A stretch of 40,253 bases of DNA, from contig JAIPEW010000026.1 of NCBI GenBank assembly GCA_021736985.1, forward strand, positions 1 to 40,253, given 5' to 3'. This DNA comes from Clostridiales bacterium. GTDB taxonomy: Bacteria > Bacillota > Desulfotomaculia > Desulfotomaculales > VENG01. Below, in pieces: positions 24,224 through 32,205 of the stretch (position 1 is its first letter; every line of letters starts with the position of its first letter). Made by a program: the position numbers and the translations under genes. The notes under the pieces were generated by a model. The model saw only the letters and a list, made by a program, of their open reading frames with translations, was not told the DNA's origin and made no database searches.

Positions 24224-24337
24224 TAAAAATTGCTTAAGAAATTTTTGTTTTATTTTTTAGAAGGATAATTCTGTTAGCTCATAGAAGTGAAATTTGCAAG
24301 AATATAGTGATAATTCAAAAAAATTAGGGTGTGAATT

Positions 24338-25705
24338 ATGGAACAAGTATGTGTAGAATGTGTCTTACGCCAGGAAGATTTATTAAGTGCGTTGAATCTA
24401 TTAGAAGAAGCTGTCGTAATTATTGATAACAAAGGAGCAATAAAATATGTAAATTCTGCTTTTGCAAATATTACTGGTATAGTGGAATCTGAAAAAATTG
24501 ATGAGAGTATATATGATTTTGTTGGAGAGAGAACTCTGACAAAAATGCTTGAGACGGGAGAACCGATATTTAATTATCATACAACTATTATTAAAAATAA
24601 CATTGAAGTTGTTAGTAATGTTACGCCTATTATGTTGAATCAAAAAATAACTGGTGCAGTTATTGTATTTAAAAATTACACAACAGAAAAAAGTTTAATT
24701 GATCAGATACAAGAAAATATGTTAAAAATAAAAAAATTAAATGATAAAATTAACCAGGTAACAACTAGTAAATATACATTTCAAGATGTACATGGAAACA
24801 GTAAGATTTTAAAAAAAAGTTTACAAAATGCAGAAAGGCACGCTAAGAAAGATTATAATATACTTATTAAAGGCGAGTACGGGACCGGCAAGACTTTGTT
24901 TGCACATGCTATACATAATATTAGCAGTAGGAAAAATAATCCATTTCTGCAAGTGAATTGTAAAGGAATTTCAGAACGAATGATGGAATGCGAGCTTTGG
25001 GGCTGTACAAAAGAGTATTATTCGAAAAAGCACAAATATAAAGTAGGAAAATTCGAGATTGCTCACGGTGGCACTATGTTTTTTAATGAAATAAGTGATT
25101 TAAATATTGGTATTCAGCAGAAATTTTTAAATATGCTGCAAAAAATGGAGATAGAAAAAAGTACTGATGTCAGGGTGATTGCTGCTACTAACCGTGATTT
25201 ACCAAAGTTGGTGAGTGAGGGTAAGTTTTCTCATGATTTATATTATTGTTTAAGTACAGGTCAGGTAAATATACCTTCTTTAAAAGAAAGAAAAGAAGAT
25301 TTATCTATGTTGATAAATAATAGTATTATAAAACTCAACAAGAAATTACATAAAAAAGTTAAAGGATTGTCAAAAAATGCTGAAGAATTGTTACATTGTT
25401 ATAATTGGCCAGGAAATGTTAAGGAATTAGAAGATGTTATTGAAAAAGTCATGTTAAAGGTAGATGAAAATTTTTTAAGTAAAGATAGTTTTATACAGCA
25501 TGTTAGTCAATTTAAAAATGTGCCTAGCAGAGATTGGGAAATAATACCCATTGACGAAATAGAACAGATAATGATTCAAAAGGCTATAGCTAAATTTGGC
25601 GATAGTGTAGAGGGGAAGAGAAGGGCAGCAAGAGCGCTTAATATCTCTCTGGCAACTTTATATAATAAGTTAAAGAAAATAAGAACTACCGATTATTATA
25701 GATAA
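24338..25705 (+). CDS. PAS-AAA+-Fis regulator with degraded sigma-54 activator motifs
   Basis: Encodes 455 residues. Domains: a short N-terminus with CVEC (C5, C8), a PAS domain (~14-115), a coiled linker, an AAA+ domain of the sigma-54 activator type (~150-375), and a Fis-type HTH (KRRAARALNISLATLYNKLKKI, 427-448). Walker A GEYGTGKT (179-186) is kept. In place of GAFTGA the sequence is WGCTKEYYSKK (221-231); Walker B is FFNE with N250 instead of Asp; and the usual YYRL is YYCL (302-305). The loop before sensor I is also ~6 residues shorter. It therefore probably cannot activate sigma-54 RNA polymerase, and may act as a DNA-binding regulator like TyrR. Its stop is 11 nt before fumarase alpha, so regulation of this operon is likely. 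Confidence 0.88.
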   Translation: MEQVCVECVLRQEDLLSALNLLEEAVVIIDNKGAIKYVNSAFANITGIVESEKIDESIYDFVGERTLTKMLETGEPIFNYHTTIIKNNIEVVSNVTPIMLNQKITGAVIVFKNYTTEKSLIDQIQENMLKIKKLNDKINQVTTSKYTFQDVHGNSKILKKSLQNAERHAKKDYNILIKGEYGTGKTLFAHAIHNISSRKNNPFLQVNCKGISERMMECELWGCTKEYYSKKHKYKVGKFEIAHGGTMFFNEISDLNIGIQQKFLNMLQKMEIEKSTDVRVIAATNRDLPKLVSEGKFSHDLYYCLSTGQVNIPSLKERKEDLSMLINNSIIKLNKKLHKKVKGLSKNAEELLHCYNWPGNVKELEDVIEKVMLKVDENFLSKDSFIQHVSQFKNVPSRDWEIIPIDEIEQIMIQKAIAKFGDSVEGKRRAARALNISLATLYNKLKKIRTTDYYR

Positions 25706-25716
25706 GGGAGGGATTT

Positions 25717-26562
25717 ATTATCAGGACTATTCAAGTAAGCCAGGTAACTTTAGAGGTTGCCCGCTTATGTAAAGAAGCAAATTATGATCTTAACCAGGAT
25801 ATGCTTAATTCTTTTAACGATGCATATGAAGAAGAAAGTTCTATAACCGGAAAGGATATTATAAAACAGCTTATTGAAAATGCCAGGATTGCTAAAAGTG
25901 AATCAATGCCAATTTGCCAGGATACCGGGTATACTGTAATTTTCTTAGAAATAGGACAGGATGTGTACTTTGAGGGGGGAAGTTTAGAGGAGGCAATCAA
26001 TGAAGGTGTACGAAAAGGATATAGTGAAGGATATTTAAGAAAGTCTATTGTATCTCACCCGCTGGACAGAATAAATACGGGAGACAATACTCCCGCTGTA
26101 ATTCATACCCGTATAGTTACAGGAGATAATTTTAAAATTACTGTTGTACCCAAAGGTGGAGGTAGTGAAAATGTAAGTGCTGTCAAAATGTTGAAGCCTG
26201 CACAGGGGGCAGAAGGTGTAATGGATTTTGTAGTTAAAACTGTTAAAGAAGCAGGTCCTAATCCCTGTCCTCCAATAATTGTTGGTGTAGGAATTGGCGG
26301 TACTTTTGAAAAGGCTGCCCTTTTAGCCAAGGAATCTTTACTCAGGCCGCTGGGACAACCCAGTAAAGATGATTACGGGGTTTGGTTGGAACAGGAATTG
26401 CTGGAGCGGATAAATAAGTTGGGAATTGGGCCCCAGGGATTAGGTGGATCAATTACAGCACTGGCTGTACACGTAAACTTTTTCCCGGCTCATATAGCCA
26501 GCCTGCCGGTTGCAGTGAATATTAATTGTCATGCCAGCCGCCATAAAAAAGTAGAATTATAA
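25717..26562 (+). CDS. Fumarate hydratase class I, alpha subunit
   Basis: Two-subunit, oxygen-sensitive [4Fe-4S] fumarase; with the beta subunit it interconverts fumarate and malate. The three cluster cysteines are in MPICQDTG, PNPCPPI and INCHASRHK. The conserved N-terminal 'RTIQVSQVTLEVARLCKEANYDL' (given as two short blocks in relatives) is encoded from 25723, but no ATG, GTG or TTG exists in frame between the previous stop and ATG 25801. The strong site AAGGGAGGG (25704-25712) points to ATT 25717 or ATC 25720 as the start, giving ~281 residues. Starting at ATG 25801 would delete about 28 conserved residues and has no ribosome site. Resembles MmcB of Pelotomaculum as I recall it. Confidence 0.9.
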   Translation: MIRTIQVSQVTLEVARLCKEANYDLNQDMLNSFNDAYEEESSITGKDIIKQLIENARIAKSESMPICQDTGYTVIFLEIGQDVYFEGGSLEEAINEGVRKGYSEGYLRKSIVSHPLDRINTGDNTPAVIHTRIVTGDNFKITVVPKGGGSENVSAVKMLKPAQGAEGVMDFVVKTVKEAGPNPCPPIIVGVGIGGTFEKAALLAKESLLRPLGQPSKDDYGVWLEQELLERINKLGIGPQGLGGSITALAVHVNFFPAHIASLPVAVNINCHASRHKKVEL

Positions 26563-26584
26563 AATTATTGTGAGGTGCAGGGAG

Positions 26585-27139
26585 ATGAAGCAGGTAAATT
26601 TAACTACGCCGTTAAAAGAGGCAGATATTGCTAAATTGCGCATTGGTCAGAGGGTTTTATTCAACGGAATTATATATACAGGAAGGGATCTGGCTCATAA
26701 GAGGTTATTTGAACTGCTGGAAGAAGGAAAAGAACTGCCTATAAATTTAAAAGAACAGGTTATATATTATGTGGGCCCTTCCCCGGCTAAACCTGACCAG
26801 GTGATAGGTTCAGCCGGACCTACTACTAGCGGGCGTATGGATGTATATACCCCTGAACTATTGGCCCGTGGTTTAAAAGGAATGATTGGCAAAGGGAAAA
26901 GGAGTCCTGAAGTAATAAATGCAATAAAAGAGTACAAGTCAGTTTATTTTGCTGCAGTAGGAGGCGCTGCAGCTCTTATAAGTAAGTCCATAAAATCTTG
27001 CCGGGTTGCAGCATACCCTGAACTTGGTCCTGAAGCAATTCATGAACTGGTTGTAGAAAATTTCCCTGCCATAGTTGTTAATGATATCCTTGGCGGAGAT
27101 CTTTATGAAGAAGGAAAGAAAATATATGCAGTTAAGTAG
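26585..27139 (+). CDS. Fumarate hydratase class I, beta subunit
   Basis: Encodes 184 residues, the C-terminal half of class I fumarase. Motifs include GRDLAHKRL, VGPSPAKP, GSAGPTTSGRMD and AVGGAAAL. ATG 26585 follows GAGGTG by 8 nt; an in-frame TTG at 26570 is less likely. It begins 22 nt after the alpha subunit ends, the usual layout for split fumarases, and forms the heteromeric enzyme with it. The ~200-nt gap downstream to the carboxyltransferase holds no gene I trust; a seven-codon frame at 27228-27251 after AGAGGA is the only feature. Confidence 0.93.
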   Translation: MKQVNLTTPLKEADIAKLRIGQRVLFNGIIYTGRDLAHKRLFELLEEGKELPINLKEQVIYYVGPSPAKPDQVIGSAGPTTSGRMDVYTPELLARGLKGMIGKGKRSPEVINAIKEYKSVYFAAVGGAAALISKSIKSCRVAAYPELGPEAIHELVVENFPAIVVNDILGGDLYEEGKKIYAVK

Positions 27140-27342
27140 TAAATAATTTAAAATTTAACCTGGTACAAGGTATTATATATTTAGTATGTGAAAAAATAAT
27201 AGTAATGAATCCCAGTAGAGGATTTTTATGTATTTGATAGTAATTCTGTAAAATGAACAATATTTTTTTATCTAGACCTGCACTTGGAATGCTGGTAGAA
27301 TTATGTAAAGTAAATAGCAGAGTTAAAATAGGAGGTTTTAAT

Positions 27343-28881
27343 TTGAATATACAAGAACGGCTAAAACAGCTCAAGCAATTAAAAGAAATTGTTCATAAAG
27401 GCGGCGGGGAAAAGAGGATACAAAAACAGTATAATATTGGTAAGAAAACAGCTAGAGAGCGTGTTAATTTATTATTTGATGAAGGTTCATTTAATGAAGT
27501 AAATGTTTTTGCAACAAATGGTGATATGAAAAAAGACATGGAAAATCCTGGAGAAGGGGTTATTACTGGTTATGGTAATGTTAACGGGCGCCTGGTTTAT
27601 GCTTTTGCACAAGATTTTACTGTAGCAGGAGGGTCTCTGGGAGTAGTACATGCTGAAAAAATATGTAAAATGCTTGATATGGCATTGAAGACCGGTGCAC
27701 CTGTAATAGGTCTTGAGGATTCCGGTGGAGCCAGGATTCAAGAAGGTGTAGAGGCTTTAAACGGTTATGGTGAAATATTTTATCGCAATACTATGGCTTC
27801 AGGGGTAATACCACAAATATCAGTTATTATGGGGCCCTGTGCCGGAGGAGCCGTGTATTCACCGGCTATAACAGATTTTGTATTTATGGTGAAAAATACA
27901 AGCCAGATGTTCATTACGGGGCCTCAAGTAATAAAGGCAGTAACTGGTGAAGAGGTAAGCATGGAGCAATTAGGAGGGGCAGATACCCATAACCAGACAA
28001 GTGGTGTAGCCCATTTTTCTGCAGAAGATGAAGAACAGTGTGTTGAAATGATAAAACAATTATTGAGTTTCTTACCTTCCAATAACCTCGAAGATTCGCC
28101 TTCTAAATCTCCCGTTGACCCGCAGGGAGACCCGGAAGAACTTTTAAATATTGTACCTGGTAATCCCCATGTTCCCTATGATGTTAAAAAAATAATTAAT
28201 CTTGTAGTCGACTGCAGCGAGTTTTTTGAAGTACATAGTGAATTTGCCAAAAATGCTGTAGTAGGATTTGCCAGGATGAATGGAAAAACAGTTGGGATAA
28301 TTGGTAATCAGCCTGACTCTTTAGCTGGGTGCCTGGATATTGATGCTTCTGACAAAATAGCCAGATTTGTCCGGTTTTGTGATTCATTTAATATTTCACT
28401 GGTAACTTTTATGGATGTTCCCGGGTTTTTACCGGGTACTAAGCAGGAATACGGTGGAATAATCAGGCACGGAGCAAAGATTCTTTATTCTTATTCTGAG
28501 GCCACTGTACCTAAGGTGACTGTTATTTTAAGAAAAGCGTATGGAGGGGCATACATAGGGATGTGTAGCAGCTCTTTGAAGGCAGATATTGTTTTTGCAT
28601 GGCCTACGGGTGAAATTGCAGTTATGGGGCCGGAAGGTGCTGTGAATATAATTTATCGTAATGAGATAAAAGATGCTGACAAGCCGGATGAAAAAAGAAA
28701 TGAATTAGTGCAAGAATACCGGGAGAAATTTGCCAATCCGTTTGTAGCAGCATCCAAGGGATATGTTGATGATGTTATTGATCCCAGGGAAACGCGAGAA
28801 AAAATAATTACAAGCCTTTCTGCACTTGACGGCAAACGTGTAGAACGCCCGCGTAAAAAACATGGAAACATACCATTATAG
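27343..28881 (+). CDS. Biotin-dependent acyl-CoA carboxyltransferase (methylmalonyl-CoA type)
   Basis: Encodes 512 residues of the PF01039 carboxyltransferase family (transcarboxylase 12S, methylmalonyl-CoA decarboxylase alpha, propionyl-CoA carboxylase beta). It moves carboxylate between biotin and propionyl- or methylmalonyl-CoA. Motifs: TARERVNLLFDEGSF, GEGVITGYG, FAQDFTVAGGSLG, GLEDSGGARIQEGV, GPCAGGAVYSPA in the N-half; DVPGFLPGTKQEYGGIIRHGAK, KAYGGAYI and FAWPTGEIAVMGPEGA in the C-half. I chose TTG 27343, 6 nt after GGAGGT, which gives the usual N-terminus MNIQERL; ATG 27253 would add 30 unconserved residues without a site. Operon context with malate dehydrogenase and a 5S-type subunit favours the methylmalonyl-CoA route. 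Confidence 0.92.
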   Translation: MNIQERLKQLKQLKEIVHKGGGEKRIQKQYNIGKKTARERVNLLFDEGSFNEVNVFATNGDMKKDMENPGEGVITGYGNVNGRLVYAFAQDFTVAGGSLGVVHAEKICKMLDMALKTGAPVIGLEDSGGARIQEGVEALNGYGEIFYRNTMASGVIPQISVIMGPCAGGAVYSPAITDFVFMVKNTSQMFITGPQVIKAVTGEEVSMEQLGGADTHNQTSGVAHFSAEDEEQCVEMIKQLLSFLPSNNLEDSPSKSPVDPQGDPEELLNIVPGNPHVPYDVKKIINLVVDCSEFFEVHSEFAKNAVVGFARMNGKTVGIIGNQPDSLAGCLDIDASDKIARFVRFCDSFNISLVTFMDVPGFLPGTKQEYGGIIRHGAKILYSYSEATVPKVTVILRKAYGGAYIGMCSSSLKADIVFAWPTGEIAVMGPEGAVNIIYRNEIKDADKPDEKRNELVQEYREKFANPFVAASKGYVDDVIDPRETREKIITSLSALDGKRVERPRKKHGNIPL

Positions 28882-28899
28882 AGTTGGAGGTTTTGGAAA

Positions 28900-29094
28900 G
28901 TGATTAAAAAAGATTCATCTGTAAGTCCTTCTGTTGTAGCTGCAATTACTGCTTCTTTATTAGCCGGCGGTTACATATCTAGAGATGAGAGGATTAGTTC
29001 TATTTGTCATAACAAAACAATGAATTTGTGGAAAAGATCCGGTGTAATAGATCAAATGCAAAAACAAGATTTAATGATAAACATTGAATCTTAA
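28900..29094 (+). CDS. Small carboxylase-complex subunit (OadG-C/epsilon-like)
   Basis: Encodes 64 residues from GTG 28900, 9 nt after GGAGG. Residues 8-24 (VSPSVVAAITASLLAGG) and the later NLWKRSGVIDQM match the pattern 'SPEVVAAI-AAV...W-LAGR--L' seen in the short accessory subunits of acyl-CoA carboxylases and decarboxylases. Those subunits help dock the biotin carrier on the catalytic core. There is no transmembrane helix, unlike OadG or MmdD of sodium pumps. Position between the carboxyltransferase and the biotin carrier supports this role. The assignment is by pattern and context, not by a strong domain. Confidence 0.7.
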   Translation: MIKKDSSVSPSVVAAITASLLAGGYISRDERISSICHNKTMNLWKRSGVIDQMQKQDLMINIES

Positions 29095-29126
29095 AGTTTA
29101 AACATTACAGGAGGTTTTTTTTCAAT

Positions 29127-29522
29127 ATGAAGAAATTTAAAGTTAAAGTTAATGAGGAAATATATGAGGTGGAGATAGAAGAAGTTTCTGGAGATTATCC
29201 TCCGGCGCAAAAAACTGCAGTGCAGAAGCCTGTTGAATCACAGGTATCCAGGCCCAGGCCTGTAAAAAATGTACAGGAGTCTGCAAAACCTGATTCCTCT
29301 AATGAGGAAGGAAAGGTTATTTCCCCAATGCCTGGAAGTGTTAATCAAGTAATGGTTGAGCCAGGAGATAATGTTAAAAAAGGTAGCGTATTATTGATTT
29401 TAGAAGCAATGAAAATGCAAAACGAAGTAATTGCACCAATTGCCGGCACGATTCAAGAAATATACATAGAAAAAGGCCAAACGGTAAATAGAGGCGATAT
29501 ATTACTTTTTATAAATAAATAG
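29127..29522 (+). CDS. Biotin carboxyl carrier protein
   Basis: Encodes 131 residues: a short N-terminal strand region, a Pro/Lys/Ser-rich flexible linker (~25-62), and a biotinyl domain (~63-131) with the attachment motif EAMKM (K96) 35 residues from the C-terminus. It corresponds to transcarboxylase 1.3S or the gamma subunit of methylmalonyl-CoA decarboxylase and shuttles carboxylate between the two carboxyltransferase subunits of this operon. GGAGG precedes the ATG. No biotin carboxylase is present, which agrees with a transcarboxylase rather than a bicarbonate-fixing enzyme, unless one is encoded elsewhere. Confidence 0.94.
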   Translation: MKKFKVKVNEEIYEVEIEEVSGDYPPAQKTAVQKPVESQVSRPRPVKNVQESAKPDSSNEEGKVISPMPGSVNQVMVEPGDNVKKGSVLLILEAMKMQNEVIAPIAGTIQEIYIEKGQTVNRGDILLFINK

Positions 29523-30470
<948 letters not shown>

Positions 30471-30498
30471 AGAAAAATAATACAAGAGGTGGCAGGTA

Positions 30499-31896
30499 AT
30501 GACAGCGCCCAATAAAGTTATGGTAACTGATACGACGTTAAGAGATGCACACCAATCTTTACTAGCTACACGCATGAAAATTGAACACATGATGCCCATT
30601 CTAGAGAAAATAGATCAAGCAGGATTTTATTCTGTAGAAATGTGGGGCGGGGCGACTTTTGATTCCTGCATGAGATTTTTAAACGAAGATCCTTGGGACA
30701 GGTTAAAGTTCTTACGGGAGTGTTTAAAAAATACTAAAACCCAGATGTTATTGCGAGGTCAAAATATTGTCGGTTATAAACATTATGCAGACGATGTTTT
30801 GGAACAATTCATAGTTAAAGCTGTACAAAATGGAATGGATATATTTCGTATATTTGATGCCCTAAATGATGTTCGCAACATGGAAAAAGCTATTGCACAT
30901 GTAATTAATGAAGGAGCTCATGCTCAGGGTACTGTAGTATATACAATAAGTCCTGTTCATAACTATGAGTTTTACATGAATATGGGTAGGCAGCTTCAGG
31001 AAAAAGGATGTCATTCCATTTGCCTTAAAGATATGGCTGGTATATTAAGTCCAGGAAATGCTTTTGATATTGTAAAGGGTTGGAAAGAAAATTTGGATAT
31101 ACCTGTACACCTGCATACTCATTATACCAGCGGAATGGCATCTATGGCATGCTTAAAAGCAATAGAAGCTGGGGTAGATGTGATAGACTGTGCTATTTCC
31201 TCCATGGCACTGCAAACTTCCCAGCCGGCAATTGAAACAATGGTCGCGTGCTTAGAAGGATTACCATACAAAATCAACCTGGATATGGAGCTTCTTTCTA
31301 AGATAGCAGAGTATTTTAGAGAAGTACGTAAGAATTATGCCAGTTTAGATACATCTTCTAGTAATCCTGATGTTAATGTTATTAAGTACCAGATTCCTGG
31401 AGGTATGATCTCAAATTTTTACAGTCAGCTTAAAGAACAAAATGCACTGGACAAGCTTCAAAAAGTGTTAGCAGAAGTACCTGGAGTAAGAGAAGATTTT
31501 GGATATCCACCCCTGGTAACACCGTCTAGCCAGATTGTTGGCACCCAGGCTGTTCTAAACGTTTTAGCAGGTGAGCGTTACAAAATGGCTACTAACGAGG
31601 TTAAGCAGTATATGCGTGGCTATTATGGGAGGCCGCCGGCTCAAGTAAATGAAAAAGTACGAAAAAAGATAATTGGTGATGAAGAACCTATTCAATGCCG
31701 TCCCGCAGATCTTATTGAACCGGAACTTCCTGCAGCTAAAAAAGAATGTGCTGAATATATGGAAAAATATGAAGATATAATATCAACAGCTTTATTTCCA
31801 AACGTGGCACCTAAATTTTTAGAAGAAAAAATGGCCGAAAGATTAAAAATAGATTTAGATCTGGCCAGGAAATGCAGCGGATTTTATCCAGTTTAA
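30499..31896 (+). CDS. Oxaloacetate/pyruvate carboxyltransferase (transcarboxylase 5S type)
   Basis: Encodes 465 residues of the carboxyltransferase fold shared by transcarboxylase 5S, oxaloacetate decarboxylase alpha and pyruvate carboxylase B. Motifs: VTDTTLRDAHQSLLATR (9-25), EMWGGATFD, FRIFDALNDVRNM, the LKDMAG lysine (K177), and the metal ligands in HLHTH (204-208). It lacks the C-terminal biotin domain of oxaloacetate decarboxylase alpha; the separate carrier gene replaces it. It transfers carboxylate between biotin and pyruvate/oxaloacetate. It is the last gene of the operon, with AGAGGTGG before the ATG and a terminator after. Pairing with the 12S-type gene suggests methylmalonyl-CoA:pyruvate transcarboxylation. 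Confidence 0.93.
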   Translation: MTAPNKVMVTDTTLRDAHQSLLATRMKIEHMMPILEKIDQAGFYSVEMWGGATFDSCMRFLNEDPWDRLKFLRECLKNTKTQMLLRGQNIVGYKHYADDVLEQFIVKAVQNGMDIFRIFDALNDVRNMEKAIAHVINEGAHAQGTVVYTISPVHNYEFYMNMGRQLQEKGCHSICLKDMAGILSPGNAFDIVKGWKENLDIPVHLHTHYTSGMASMACLKAIEAGVDVIDCAISSMALQTSQPAIETMVACLEGLPYKINLDMELLSKIAEYFREVRKNYASLDTSSSNPDVNVIKYQIPGGMISNFYSQLKEQNALDKLQKVLAEVPGVREDFGYPPLVTPSSQIVGTQAVLNVLAGERYKMATNEVKQYMRGYYGRPPAQVNEKVRKKIIGDEEPIQCRPADLIEPELPAAKKECAEYMEKYEDIISTALFPNVAPKFLEEKMAERLKIDLDLARKCSGFYPV

Positions 31897-31920
31897 AAAG
31901 GCAATTTAAATACCTTTTTT
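31895..31920 (+). terminator. Operon terminator
   Basis: AAAAAGG (31895-31901) pairs with CCTTTTT (31913-31919), and the T run continues to 31920. It follows the last metabolic gene directly. Confidence 0.65.
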
Positions 31921-32105
31921 ATTAAGTAAATTACTTCCGATAATAAGTATTATGTAAACTAGAAAATTTAATTAAATCTAATAGTTTCTAAAGCTTTTTT
32001 TGCAATATCCTTCACGTTACAAAAGTTTATAATGTTGGCCGAAACTAAACATAATAAATTTTTTTCATAATCCCCCCCCCCTTATTGGGTAAAATCTTTT
32101 AAAAA

Positions 32106-32139
32106 ATCCAGGTTTAAAATGTGAATTTTAAACCTGGAT
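32106..32139 (-). terminator. Strong terminator for the helicase-nuclease operon
   Basis: ATCCAGGTTTAAAA (32106-32119) and TTTTAAACCTGGAT (32126-32139) form a perfect 14-bp stem with a 6-nt loop. On the minus strand six Ts follow. The DNA between this hairpin and the metabolic operon (31925-32105) has no gene, and carries a run of ten C at 32072-32081. Confidence 0.8.
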
Positions 32140-32205
32140 AAATCAATTCTACATTTAAAATCTTTCTTCCCGATTGCGGGAGGCCGGTTTTGCATAAGCC
32201 CATGG

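Noticed and set aside
27228-27251. Seven-codon leader ORF before the carboxyltransferase
   Set aside because: It has only a weak AGAGGA site, no associated hairpin, and lies ~90 nt from the real start, so it is not distinguishable from chance.
32072-32081. Ten-C run between the metabolic operon and the helicase operon
   Set aside because: It lies in non-coding DNA beyond both operon ends, so slippage would have no obvious effect; it may also be a sequencing-prone spot.
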